Positions 34,218 to 42,950 of a DNA stretch of 64,000 nucleotides are shown in pieces (the first letter of the stretch is position 1; each line of letters opens with the position of its first letter). The DNA lies in contig NZ_JAHYSG010000004.1 in the NCBI RefSeq assembly GCF_022095675.1, positions 124,001-188,000 of the forward strand, read 5' to 3'. The DNA comes from Dactylosporangium sp. AC04546 (GTDB lineage Bacteria > Actinomycetota > Actinomycetes > Mycobacteriales > Micromonosporaceae). The position numbers and the translations under genes are program-made. A model generated the notes under the pieces. The model saw only the letters and a program-made list of their open reading frames with translations, was not told where the DNA came from and ran no database searches.

Positions 34218-34676
34218 TCAGTCTCCGGAGAAGCCGAAGAACAAGATCTGATCGGGTACCCCGGCGGCATGGACGATCAGATGCCGCCCAACGCCACGGT
34301 GGGTGAGGAGCGGGTCGAGGACCGCCGTCGGGTCGCCATCCGGGCGCGGCATGCGCGCCAAATCGTCGGCTGTCACCTGTGTTGTGCCGAATATCCGTTC
34401 ACACCCGGCCCCCGTCAGCTCGAACGTGCTGCCGAAGGCGTTCTCGCTCGCCGGATCGCCGGTACCCACCTGGAAGATGTCCAAGATCGAATGGGTCATG
34501 CTTTCGTGGACCGACTCGTCGGCTCACAGCTCATCCTCCGTAGCCGGCTTCGGCCGATCGTCCCCGCCCGGCCAGTAGTAGTCACCGGCGGCGAAGACCT
34601 CGGCGCGAAGTTGTTCGAGCGTGGTGGCCGCACTGCCGTTGAACGGGACCAGGTAGTCCCACCCTGACGCACCCAC
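34218..34676 (-). pseudogene. Nonsense-mutated paralogue of the 26019 gene
   Basis: Reading from GTG 34676 the frame gives WDYLVPFNGSAATTLEQL and DYYWPGGDDRPKPATEDEL, then TGA (34524-34526), and resumes in frame at HSILDIFQVGTGDP, TFELTGAGCERIFGTTQVT and VGRHLIV...LFFGFSGD to 34218. The distance from DEL to HSILD is the same as in the intact 26019 gene, so a single nonsense change separates the halves. An internal ATG at 34499 could still express the C-terminal half. Confidence 0.8.
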
Positions 34677-34809
34677 ACGAACCTCCGACCCGTCGATGTT
34701 GCGGAGATCTTGCCACAGCCATTCGCGAAGACGAGCCGGCCGCGGCGTGGGACGAGCGACGGAGGCGCCGAAACCGGCGCTGAGCTGCGAGAAACCAGAT
34801 CAAAAACCT

Positions 34810-34852
34810 GTGGGCACGGTTGGGTTCGAACCAACGACCCCCCGCTTGTAAG
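34810..34852. repeat. attL of the AICE (43-bp copy of the tRNA-Val 3' half)
   Basis: 43 bp are identical to 50423-50465 and contain the T-arm, variable loop and part of the anticodon arm of tRNA-Val (complement of GGTTCGAACC and flanks). After 34852 the sequence departs from the tRNA, so this is a partial copy and not a functional tRNA. It marks the left end of the element. Confidence 0.95.
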
Positions 34853-35263
34853 TTCTGCCCGTTCCTCACGTTCTTGTGCGTGCATGTACGTGACGTGCGA
34901 ACAGGGTCCAGCACAGTGCGACAGAGTCCAGTCCCGTTCGTTGCTGTTGCCGTAAGCGTTGCCGTATGGCGACCTCGGCGGGTCTGGCGAGCGGCAAGTG
35001 CCGGCGTCAGCCGATCAAATTCATTGGTCCTGGCTAATAGACCGCCGCATTTACGCAGTCGGCTACCTTAAGCTGACTCCTTCGCCTAGACAGCTGACGA
35101 GCGGTGCGCAACGATGCCTGTCAGGTCAACCATTATCGCGTGCTGCAATGGTAGTCGTAAATCATTCAGGCTCGATCAGTAGAACGTGGGCGTTGGTGTT
35201 GATAATCTGACCCCAGGCGCTGAATTTGCGCGGCAAGCGGTCGTAAAGGGGATGAGGTTCGTT
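34853..35263. other. 411-bp left-end region of the AICE, no gene
   Basis: No frame is convincing. The stretch links attL to the RelA-like gene, and base composition drops markedly after about 35000. It probably contains the promoter of the RelA-like gene. Confidence 0.4.
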
Positions 35264-36406
35264 ATGACCTATGAAGATCTTGCGCGCGAACTCGAGATGC
35301 TCGGCCTGAAGCTGCAACAAGTCCTCACGGAGCTCTTAGTGCAGGAGGGCGTAGGCGTCCACAGCATCAATTTTCGTATCAAGTCTCGAAGTAGTGCTGA
35401 AAAGAAGGTCGAGGCGAAAGCTAATCGTTACGGGGGCATTGAAGACCTCAAAGATCTTCTGGGCGTGCGAATCATCACGTACTTCGCGGATGATGTGGAC
35501 CGAGTTGCAGATGTCATCGAAAGGGAATTTGATATTGACTATGATCATTCGGTGGATAAGCGTGAATTGCTAGAGGCCGATGCATTCGGGTACGCCTCCT
35601 TGCACTACGTCGGTGCACTTGACAAGGTGCGCCTTGGTCTGACCGAGTACAAACGTTTCGGTGGCCGTCAGTTTGAGTTGCAAATACGCTCGATACTCCA
35701 GCACGCGTGGGCTGAGATTGAGCACGACCTGGGATACAAGAGCGAGAGCGCCATTCCGCGGGCAATTCGACGACGCTTCGTCCAGCTTTCGGGCCTGCTC
35801 GAGTTGGCCGACGACGACTTCACGAGACTCAGGGATAGTCTTCGGAGTTATGAGAAGGAGGTCGCTGAACTAGCGTCGGATGCTCTGGCGGAGCGTGATC
35901 TCGACCAGACGACTTTGCGAAACTTCGCATCAGACAGGCTAGTGGCCGAGCTTGACCGGTACGTCGCCGATCAAATCTATATCGCATCCGAATGCGATGC
36001 GGCAACGACTGCAGATCTAGATACCTACGTGCATCAGTTGAACGTTTTAGGGATCTACACTGTCGCTCAGGTGCAGGCAGCAATTCTGCGGAACGTAAAG
36101 GATATCGCTCGCTTCTCGTACGTCTGGATTAGGGAACTCTATCTGGACGAAGGCGAACGGCTGCCGAGTGTTGCCTATGAGCATGTCCTAGTCAGCCGAG
36201 GCGCTTCGCTTGCCTACGCAATCTTGGTGATCGCGCTTCGAGAGCAGCCACGACAAGTAGCAGAGATTCTCAGATACGGGAACAGAGTGTCGTCGCGCTT
36301 TATCGAAAAGCGTCATCGGGATCTTAAAAAGGCGTGGTTATTGGTCCAGCGAGGATTTGAGCCCCCGAACTTTGCCGGTTCGGATCTGAGTATCTTAGCG
36401 CTATGA
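35264..36406 (+). CDS. RelA/SpoT synthetase-domain protein with C-terminal extension
   Basis: From ATG 35264 the product is 380 residues. Its N-terminal part is a RelA/SpoT nucleotide pyrophosphokinase domain: INFRIKSRSSAEKK, LKDLLGVRIITYFADDV, FGYASLHYV and FELQIRSILQHAWAEIEHDL, with the key Arg/Lys, Asp, Tyr and Glu positions present. There is no HD hydrolase and no TGS/ACT region. The 150-residue helical C-terminus is not recognised. Such stand-alone synthetases include alarmone synthetases, toxic small alarmone synthetases and phage-sensing CapRel-type proteins. It overlaps the convergent HEPN gene by 6 bp; its low G+C marks it as foreign cargo. Confidence 0.8.
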   Translation: MTYEDLARELEMLGLKLQQVLTELLVQEGVGVHSINFRIKSRSSAEKKVEAKANRYGGIEDLKDLLGVRIITYFADDVDRVADVIEREFDIDYDHSVDKRELLEADAFGYASLHYVGALDKVRLGLTEYKRFGGRQFELQIRSILQHAWAEIEHDLGYKSESAIPRAIRRRFVQLSGLLELADDDFTRLRDSLRSYEKEVAELASDALAERDLDQTTLRNFASDRLVAELDRYVADQIYIASECDAATTADLDTYVHQLNVLGIYTVAQVQAAILRNVKDIARFSYVWIRELYLDEGERLPSVAYEHVLVSRGASLAYAILVIALREQPRQVAEILRYGNRVSSRFIEKRHRDLKKAWLLVQRGFEPPNFAGSDLSILAL

Positions 36407-37096
36407 CGCATGCGAGTTCGGAACGCGAAACCATTCATGTTCGACAGCCGTAGTGATGAGCCTGGTTAGTTCTGCCATAAATCTTTCGCTTTTGAGGCGA
36501 TGGGCTTCGAACTCGCCAGGTGCGATCCTATTCTTTCTACTACCGTGAGCGATGTCATTCCTCATGTTGCGAACGAATTCGAGTGATTGGTAGTAGCTGC
36601 GGCTTACCTCCGTCTCCTGAATGCCGAGTCGGAAGAGCGTTCTCCTAAAAACGTCGGCGCCGAAGTTCATTTCCATACTAACGGCTGCGTCGGGATCAAG
36701 TAGTAGGGGTCCTTCGTGCAGCGCTCGAATCCTCTTGACAAATTGCACTTGGTGACGCGCGCGTCGCATGAAGGCCCCGTCTTCGGCTTCAACTTCTGCT
36801 ACAGCGCCACGACGCAAGGCATCAAATTCTGGAACCAATGCGCACGCGAATAAATGTTCGTGAAGTTCTTTCGCGCTGAGTTGGCAATCGTTTACCGCGG
36901 CTACATACACTGAAAACGCGTTACGCGCAAAGCCTTCGAGATGTGCATACTGCATTACGAGGATTGCCCGCATGGCTGACGCCGGCCAGTCTTTTCGGTC
37001 CAGTTCTCCGAGGAGTTGGTTCCGCAGGTGTCGCAACTCGTCAAGCCGCCATGTAACGTCTTCCTCTAGCTGTTCTCGGACATCGAGGGGGTTCAC
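36401..37096 (-). CDS. MAE_28990-like HEPN protein
   Basis: The 231-residue helical protein carries the HEPN ribonuclease motif R179-N-D-I-A-H184 (RX4H) in MRNDIAHGSRKN, with an N-terminal helix ILVMQYAHLEGFARNAFSVY. This fits the MAE_28990/MAE_18760 HEPN families described as partners of restriction-like systems. It starts within the end of the DUF262 gene (4-bp overlap). A suicidal or antiphage RNase is the family expectation; unproven here. Confidence 0.8.
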   Translation of the reverse strand: MNPLDVREQLEEDVTWRLDELRHLRNQLLGELDRKDWPASAMRAILVMQYAHLEGFARNAFSVYVAAVNDCQLSAKELHEHLFACALVPEFDALRRGAVAEVEAEDGAFMRRARHQVQFVKRIRALHEGPLLLDPDAAVSMEMNFGADVFRRTLFRLGIQETEVSRSYYQSLEFVRNMRNDIAHGSRKNRIAPGEFEAHRLKSERFMAELTRLITTAVEHEWFRVPNSHAS

Positions 37097-38229
37097 AGTG
37101 CTGCCTCGAACCGGGTTCCAAAATACCGCACACGTTCTCTCATCGGGTTCCTGTAGTTCTTCCCGGCACCGCAGTGCTTAAGAAAGTCGCGGTCACTCTT
37201 GCCAGTCTTGACAACGCTCGCAAGGGCAGCAATCTGCTCGGAGTCGTCTGGGTTCACTCTTGAGACCACCGATTGGAGCCCCAAGACGAGACCCTCGTAA
37301 TGGTAAACCGAAAATTGACTCTTCGGTTCCCCGCTGCCCATAGTGCCGAAGACTCTAGAACCGATACTCAAATGATCGGCGATCCGGCGCAGAACCAAAA
37401 ACGTTCGACGAAAAGTTTCCTCTTCGGTTTCGTAGTCAAACGGGAGCCCGTCGTCCGGATCTGAAACCTCTTCCATGTAGGTCGTGAGGAAGTCCGCCAC
37501 GTCGTGCTTGTACCGAGCGAAGTCATTCTTGTAAGCAAAGAATCGCAGGACCAGCTCTTGGTCGAACTTCCGAAGTTTTTGGTTGTCGGTAATTATGTCG
37601 ACTAGATAGGCGAAGTTGGCGTCCTGGCTCAAGTCGATGATGAAGGAGTTAAACCTATCAGATAGCAGACGGATCGTTGCGTTCCGGACTTCCTGCTCGG
37701 AAAGTATCTCACCCCCCGTGTTCAGGCGTTTGAACATGTAGTAACGAAGCCGGGGGTCACTCTCTTTTCGTAGAATCTCGGCTCGAATGTAGCTACGCTT
37801 AAGTTTGATGTCCAGAGCGCGTGGGAGCTTGTCGTACGTAACTCCATTTAGTTCGGGAACAATATCACAGTCTTCGAGCGTCAACGGCTCGAGCTTCTCT
37901 CCGTCAATTGTGAGTTGGCCGCGAAAGTGCAGGTATGACGATATCCGCTGTAGGCCGTCGATTAATTCGTAAACACGGTCCTCCCGCTCAATTAGGAAGA
38001 TCGGGGGCACCGGAAGTTCAAGCAACAGAGATTCAATGAACCGAGACCGAGCTCCTTCTGGCCAACGGAACATTCGCTGGAACTCGGGGTCGATGATCAT
38101 TTCGCCTGCGCTGTGCATGTCTGCCAGTTCATTGAACGAGAAATCAATGCTCTGTGTGCGCACTGACGAGATCTTGCTATCGACAGCCCGTATGAGAACC
38201 TCAGGTGTTGCCGGCTTGGGCTTACTCAT
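37093..38229 (-). CDS. DUF262 (GmrS/ParB-like) protein
   Basis: The 378-residue protein has the DUF262 landmarks: IDPEFQRMFRWPEGARSRFIES, VPPIFLIE, the DGxQR motif as DGLQR (91-95), and FKRLNTGGEILSEQEVRNA. DUF262 proteins bind nucleotides and act as DNases or DNA-sensing modules in type IV-like restriction (GmrSD, BrxU) and other defence systems. Overlaps with both neighbours (8 bp with the methyltransferase, 4 bp with HEPN) show a single translationally coupled operon. Confidence 0.85.
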   Translation of the reverse strand: MSKPKPATPEVLIRAVDSKISSVRTQSIDFSFNELADMHSAGEMIIDPEFQRMFRWPEGARSRFIESLLLELPVPPIFLIEREDRVYELIDGLQRISSYLHFRGQLTIDGEKLEPLTLEDCDIVPELNGVTYDKLPRALDIKLKRSYIRAEILRKESDPRLRYYMFKRLNTGGEILSEQEVRNATIRLLSDRFNSFIIDLSQDANFAYLVDIITDNQKLRKFDQELVLRFFAYKNDFARYKHDVADFLTTYMEEVSDPDDGLPFDYETEEETFRRTFLVLRRIADHLSIGSRVFGTMGSGEPKSQFSVYHYEGLVLGLQSVVSRVNPDDSEQIAALASVVKTGKSDRDFLKHCGAGKNYRNPMRERVRYFGTRFEAAL

Positions 38230-39484
38230 CTTTGCCCCTTCGCAAGGTCATGACTGTCTCAGCGACCTTTCCCTTCGGGTAGGCTCGTGCCGCAGTGTTG
38301 ACAGTGGTCCAGGACCGGCCCACCTCGAACTGTGTCCAGTCGGTCAGCTGCCAGTCCATACGTTCAGCCTCTTCGGCGCAGATCTCCGCCAGATTGACAT
38401 GTATGTCTTTGTAGTATGAGTCTTGGACTACCATAGTCAAGGCCCCGCCCGCTCTAGTCACCCGGGAAATCTCTTTCAAGCTGGCGATGAGATCGTCCAA
38501 GTACTGGATCGTTTGCTTCAGGTAGTATCCGGAAGATGCCTTACTATGGTGTTGCGACACACTAGCGACTAAGGATGCGGCGTTGGTGCCGTAAGGTCGC
38601 TCGCGGTACGGGTCGGCTTTGCGTATCAAAGTCGTTCCCATGAGCGCAGATCTGAGTGTTCTGTCGCTTGCTATGTTTATGCCGAGAACTGCGAGTTCCC
38701 TAGCATAGGAAACCGCATAATCGATTCGTGTCAGATAGGGGGGTGATGTGAGGATGACATCAATCGAAGCGTCCCCGAGCGGAAGCTTCGTAGAGGATCC
38801 GGTCGCGATGAGTGCCGGCGCCCTCGTTGGTGCCTCTCCCCGGAGGCGGTCGAGCAGGGTCTGTTGCTCGATTACGATTAGTTCGTCCAGTTGGCGTGCC
38901 GCGAGTTTGACGATCTCCTCGTCATTGCGCGCTCGCCTCACCCACGTAGGATTACTGCCCTCAAACCTCTTGGTTATAGTCCGGACGACTCGGAATAGCG
39001 CCAAGAACGCGAGGATAGCAGATCCATCCTTTCGTTCTCGAAGCGTTTCGGTCCAGTCTCTGATTCGGCCGGTGGTAGTCGGGTGAAGCCAATCGAGTAG
39101 CGGATCGTTAGAGTTGATTTTTCTGCGATGCCTAACGGGGGGCTGATGTACCGCGGCGGGACCTGTCTGCGCTCGGAACTGCGCCACTAGGTTAGCGATT
39201 GGGTTGAGATCCACACCAACGGACTTGAGTCCAATTGCCTGTGCGGCAAGTGTTGTCGTCCCGCTGCCGTTCCACGGATCAAGGACTAAGTCGGACTCAC
39301 CCGAGCAAGTGTCTTGCAGTAGCTCGCACGCAAACTTGTATGAGAATCCGGCGTAGTACGGGAATAGGTCAGCCAAAACGGACCTGTCTGCAGGCTTGCG
39401 TTTCGGCGAGCTGACCTTTCGGATGCGCAGTCCGTCTGCCGGGAAGAGGCTTTCCTGTACGGCGCCGTCCGAAGTGCGCGACAC
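38222..39484 (-). CDS. DNA methyltransferase (SPPY motif, N4/N6 amino type)
   Basis: The 420-residue enzyme has SAM motif I DPWNGSGTTTLAAQA (about 69-83) with GVDLNPIA, and catalytic motif IV TSPPY at about 246-250, as in amino-methyltransferases of the beta/cytosine-N4 type. It heads the operon with DUF262 and HEPN genes, so it probably marks self DNA or provides a modification state sensed by the partners. No classical restriction endonuclease is adjacent. Base composition is lower than in the backbone. Confidence 0.9.
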   Translation of the reverse strand: MSRTSDGAVQESLFPADGLRIRKVSSPKRKPADRSVLADLFPYYAGFSYKFACELLQDTCSGESDLVLDPWNGSGTTTLAAQAIGLKSVGVDLNPIANLVAQFRAQTGPAAVHQPPVRHRRKINSNDPLLDWLHPTTTGRIRDWTETLRERKDGSAILAFLALFRVVRTITKRFEGSNPTWVRRARNDEEIVKLAARQLDELIVIEQQTLLDRLRGEAPTRAPALIATGSSTKLPLGDASIDVILTSPPYLTRIDYAVSYARELAVLGINIASDRTLRSALMGTTLIRKADPYRERPYGTNAASLVASVSQHHSKASSGYYLKQTIQYLDDLIASLKEISRVTRAGGALTMVVQDSYYKDIHVNLAEICAEEAERMDWQLTDWTQFEVGRSWTTVNTAARAYPKGKVAETVMTLRRGKDE

Positions 39485-39942
39485 CGTACCTCGCTCTCAG
39501 TTGGATGCAGACAGGCTCACACGATAGTCGAACTGTCGTCGATCATGAAAGTGCCACGTGGTGGCCGCATCTCGAGAGTTAGCAGGTTCGCCTCACTCGC
39601 GCGCTGTGTGATCGAGTAGTAGCGGTGCGTGGTCTGCGTGCGGCGTGACCCGGCCCTGGGATGCGGCCCCAGCTCGTGTCGTGCACCGGCCGACGTGCGC
39701 TCCTTGGGCGGCGCGGTCCGGACTTAGTGGGATCGCCTCCGCGAGGTTGCCGTGCTTTATGTCTGCCGCACGCCCTGCTCCACGGCTGGGTGTGAGGCGT
39801 GTTCGTTGGACAGCTCGTGACGGTCAAGTCGGCCGCAGACGTCCTCGCTGAGGGGATGGCACGTCCTCCGTTGTGTCTGATGCTGTTTGCGTCTACGTCC
39901 GTCTCCGTGTCAAGTAGCCACGGCTGGGTATGACCTGGGGGA
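39485..39942. other. 458-bp intergenic stretch left of the AICE backbone
   Basis: No gene is supported. The stretch includes the promoter region of the methyltransferase operon. G+C rises again from about 39600 and marks the boundary between the foreign cargo and the backbone. Confidence 0.4.
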
Positions 39943-40308
39943 ATGATGAGCGCCGTCGTGGAAGAGCCGTGCACTCGTTGCCAAGGTTTGGAAATGCGTC
40001 TGCTGGTTGCCGTTCGTGTGAGCTACTATCTCACCCTTCATATCGTCAGCGTTTCGCTTCGGCAACGGGTGCTTGACCACGTGTCAGCCGAGTACGCGCA
40101 ATACGTGATGGACCGCGGCGATCTCGAGCCTGATTTCGATGCCTTCTTCGAAGTTTATCGAGAGCATGTCGAGGGTGCTTTGGACCTCACTATGATTCGG
40201 GCGGGCGAGCATATTACCGAGTACCGACGCGTCTGGACGGATCATGCCACCATGCTCGGTGAGAGGGAGTTTCGGTCGCGGCATCGTCGGAGCCGCGTGA
40301 AGGCTTAG
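39943..40308 (+). CDS. Uncharacterised 121-residue protein
   Basis: The product contains VSYYLTLHIVSVSLRQRVLD, LEPDFDAFFEVYREHVEG and a basic C-terminus RSRHRRSRVKA. GGGGGA lies just before two candidate ATG codons (39943, 39946). No family recognised; it converges on the HTH gene at 40305 with a 4-bp overlap. Confidence 0.5.
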   Translation: MMSAVVEEPCTRCQGLEMRLLVAVRVSYYLTLHIVSVSLRQRVLDHVSAEYAQYVMDRGDLEPDFDAFFEVYREHVEGALDLTMIRAGEHITEYRRVWTDHATMLGEREFRSRHRRSRVKA

Positions 40309-41033
40309 CCGGGGTCGATAGCGGCCACCGCCCAGACCCGCTCGATGGCGTCTATGTAGCTCGCCGTCAAGCCGTCTGAGTGCTGAAGCCGTAAGTGCAA
40401 CACTGGCGCGTGGGCTGCTGGCAGGCCGTGGACGTGAGTGTTGATGAGCGCCTCGTTGTCGGCTCGGTAGATCGAGCTGTAGAGGACCCTGTCGTGGATT
40501 CGGATCGTGACTTTTGGTAGTCGTCGCAGTGGTTTGACGAGGACCAGAGCGTTGCGGATGCGGGCCGCCATGAGGTCGCCGATCTGTTCCTCGTCGCCCC
40601 TGCGCGCAATTTGCTTGCTGCTTACGTCACCCAACGCGATCCGTACTGGCACTCCCGCCTCGGCCCTTTTGGCGAGCGTTCGAAGAATAGCCGAATCCTC
40701 CAGGAGGAATAGGGCGCTGTAGGCCACGATGTCGATCGCCGACGTGGCACGGCCGAAAAGCGAGCGCCATGTATCGAGCGGGACCAGGCCGCGGTTCGCA
40801 TACGTCGACCGGATTTCGTCTGCGGTCGGTGCCGGTTGCCGTCCGACGGTTTCCGGCCAGAGGTCAATGACCGTCCAGCCGGTGAGGCGGGAGAGTCGGG
40901 CATGGTGGCGCGGATAAGGCAAGCGACCACCGAGCCAGCGGTCGACGGTCTTCGGGTCGACCTGGAGGTGGGTGGCGACGTCGAGGGCGGTGAGTCCGGC
41001 GCCCGCTAGTGCTCGGGTGAGTGGGTGTCGCAT
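40305..41033 (-). CDS. HTH protein with PLD-like C-terminal domain (paralogue 1)
   Basis: From ATG 41033 (AAGG 5 nt upstream) the protein is 242 residues. An N-terminal HTH (LTALDVATHLQVDPKTVDRW, then GGRLPYPRHHARLSRLTGW) is followed by a domain with VRIALGD, RIHDRVLYSSIYRADNEALI and PVLHLRL. The latter resembles PLD-like folds in degenerate form. It is clearly paralogous to the 44878 gene. Such proteins accompany Nudix genes in actinomycete elements; a regulatory role is likely but unproven. Confidence 0.65.
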   Translation of the reverse strand: MRHPLTRALAGAGLTALDVATHLQVDPKTVDRWLGGRLPYPRHHARLSRLTGWTVIDLWPETVGRQPAPTADEIRSTYANRGLVPLDTWRSLFGRATSAIDIVAYSALFLLEDSAILRTLAKRAEAGVPVRIALGDVSSKQIARRGDEEQIGDLMAARIRNALVLVKPLRRLPKVTIRIHDRVLYSSIYRADNEALINTHVHGLPAAHAPVLHLRLQHSDGLTASYIDAIERVWAVAAIDPG

Positions 41034-41194
41034 GGTGACCTTCCCACGTGCCATTGAGTGAGCCATTTTCATCGTGATGGTGTCGGTGACGGCAGCTTCG
41101 TCGCTGTCCTGCCCGCTCGTCACCGGCATCCCTTAAGCGCCGTTGCGACTGGCGGGACGGTATTGACCAGTCGGCGTGTGTGCACCACGAGCGG

Positions 41195-41638
41195 TCAGTA
41201 GCGCGGCGTCGGCGGTCCCGGAACGCTGAATGCGAGCGCTCCACCCTCGTAGTACATCGTCTTCGGTGCGTCCGGATCTGGGCTGAAACCGAGGAAGCCT
41301 ATCCAGCCGTTCGCGATGGATTGCTCGGCGAGCCACTGGGTGAGCTCCAGGGCCCAGCCAAGCTCGTCGTCGTGGATGCATTGGCGGACGGTCAGGACGG
41401 TCCGGTCGTCCTGGGTGACGAGCGCCGCGACATCCGCGCCAGGGAAGGCGTGGCTCGCGGCTATGCCTGTGAAGTAGGGGTATGGCTCGTCGAGGTACCA
41501 GCCGTCATCCGGCAGTGATCGAAACCGCGCCGGTGGCTGCGGTTCCAGGCCGAAGTGGTATCGAATCTCGTACCGGACCTCCTCTGACAGGTCCGGCCGT
41601 AACTCGAGCGTGAAGAAGAGGTCGTAGTAGTCGCTCAT
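41195..41638 (-). CDS. Uncharacterised 147-residue protein
   Basis: From ATG 41638 the product reads MSDYYDLFFTLELRPDLSEE and contains GLEPQPPARFRSLPDDGWYL, FPGADVAALVTQDDRTVLTV and GWIGFLGFSPDPDAP. No family recognised. A transposase-bearing insertion begins directly before its start, so its original promoter may have been displaced. Confidence 0.55.
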   Translation of the reverse strand: MSDYYDLFFTLELRPDLSEEVRYEIRYHFGLEPQPPARFRSLPDDGWYLDEPYPYFTGIAASHAFPGADVAALVTQDDRTVLTVRQCIHDDELGWALELTQWLAEQSIANGWIGFLGFSPDPDAPKTMYYEGGALAFSVPGPPTPRY

Positions 41639-41639
41639 C

Positions 41640-42544
41640 GAGCCTTGTCCAACTCGGTATGCCCCGCCAGGGCGGTGTGGGGTCGACATGGAGGGAGGCT
41701 CCCGGTAAGACAGCAGTCGACCAAGATCCGATGCCCCAACCGGGAGCCTCGTGTGCTGTCCTACCCCGCTGCGATCACGTTGTCCACCCGCACCCTCAAC
41801 CACCTCGCCAACCTGATCCGTCAGCAGCGCAACCTGCGTCGATCGAGATGGCGGCGCCTCGACGCCGGCCAGCAGGCGCTGCTCGTGCTGGCCCACCTGC
41901 GCAACGGTGACACCTACACCCGTCTCGGCGCCGGGTTCGGCGTGGGTGTCAGCACCGCCTGGCGCTACGTGCGTGAGGGCATCGAACTGCTCGCCGCCAC
42001 CGCCGGCGACCTGCAGGCCGCGATCGCTCGTGCGGCCCGGCTGGCATACGCGATCCTCGACGGCACCCTGATCCCGATAGACCGGGTCGCTGACCAGAAG
42101 CCCTACTACTCCGGTAAGCACAAGCGCCACGGCGTCAACGTCCAGGTCCTGGCCGATGCTCGTGGCCGACTCGTCTGGGCCTCGCCGGCGCTGCCCGGCG
42201 CGGTGCACGACCTGACCGCCGCCCGCTGCCACGGCCTGATCAACGCGTTGGCCGGCGCCGACGTCATGGTCTTCGCCGACAAGGGCTATCAGGGCGCCGG
42301 CGGCAGTGTCCGCACGCCGTTCAAGCGGCACCGACAGCGTCCGAAACTGTCCCGCGGGCAGCAGGCGGCCAACCGCTCACACGCCCGCATCCGCACCATT
42401 GGCGAACGCGCCGTGGCCACTCTCAAGACCTGGAAGATCCTGACGAAACTGCGCTGCTGCCCCCGCCGCGCCACCGTCATCGTGCGGGCGATCCTCGCCC
42501 TTCACGACGTCGAGGCAAGCCGCTACGCAGGATGAAAAGAGCTC
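41640..42544 (+). mobile_element. Probable insertion sequence (IS5-like, DDE_Tnp_4)
   Basis: A single transposase gene is bracketed by weak terminal inverted repeats: GAGCCTTGTCC at 41640-41650 and the complement of GAAAAGAGCTC at 42534-42544. About 8 of 11 positions match. No clear target duplication is seen, so the ends are tentative. Confidence 0.55.
41753..42535 (+). CDS. IS5-family-like transposase (DDE_Tnp_4)
   Basis: From GTG 41753 the product is 260 residues. It has an N-terminal HTH (LRNGDTYTRLGAGFGVGVST) and a DDE core: ILDGTLIPIDRV, GAVHDLTAA, VMVFADKGYQGAG and a C-terminal NRSHARIRTIGERAVATLKTW with the catalytic E. This is the HARBI1/IS5-like DDE_Tnp_4 type. The reading frame is intact. 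Confidence 0.85.
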   Translation: MLSYPAAITLSTRTLNHLANLIRQQRNLRRSRWRRLDAGQQALLVLAHLRNGDTYTRLGAGFGVGVSTAWRYVREGIELLAATAGDLQAAIARAARLAYAILDGTLIPIDRVADQKPYYSGKHKRHGVNVQVLADARGRLVWASPALPGAVHDLTAARCHGLINALAGADVMVFADKGYQGAGGSVRTPFKRHRQRPKLSRGQQAANRSHARIRTIGERAVATLKTWKILTKLRCCPRRATVIVRAILALHDVEASRYAG

Positions 42545-42687
42545 AGTGCAGCCGATTCTAGTCAAGAAGTCCCTAGACGTCCCTCGCCTGTGGTACCGGG
42601 CTTGGGACGTCTGGGGAAGGCTCAGGGTGTCGGCACGGCTCGGCGAATTGGCCCGCCCGAGTTTGATGTCGGGCGGACGAGAGCGAG

Positions 42688-42924
42688 ATGAGCATGTCTG
42701 GACATCAGGCGGCCCGGCGTGCAACTGATGCGCTTGCGGTTGCGCTGGAGGAAGCCGGGTTCGACGTCGGGCGAGCCTACCCCGAGCTGCGTACGACGAT
42801 CGACCAGACAGGGGCGGCACGGGTCGAGAGCGGCCCGATGGAGCCGGCCACCGCTGTCCAGCTTGCCGAGTTGCTGACGCGGGCAGCCGGGAACGGCATC
42901 ACGGTGGCGACCCTGGGACACTGA
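42688..42924 (+). CDS. Small 78-residue protein of the AICE backbone
   Basis: The product has ATDALAVALEEAGFDVGRAY and PMEPATAVQLAELLTRAAGNG; it is acidic and helical. No family name. It lies 26 bp upstream of the tandem-HTH GntR gene on the same strand, and an ATGTC/GACAT dyad overlaps its start codons (42694-42705), consistent with common control. Confidence 0.6.
   Translation: MSMSGHQAARRATDALAVALEEAGFDVGRAYPELRTTIDQTGAARVESGPMEPATAVQLAELLTRAAGNGITVATLGH
42694..42705. promoter_or_regulatory. ACATGT-class dyad at the start of the 42688 gene
   Basis: ATGTC-TG-GACAT forms a perfect dyad covering codons 3-6 of the 78-residue gene. Related ATGT dyads occur at 43416-43434 and 45769-45786. Confidence 0.4.
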
Positions 42925-42950
42925 CCAGCGATCCAACCAGGAAGGGTGTC

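Noticed and set aside
34810..34852. Second tRNA-Val gene
   Set aside because: Only the 3' half is present, with no 5' acceptor or D-arm; it is the attL repeat.
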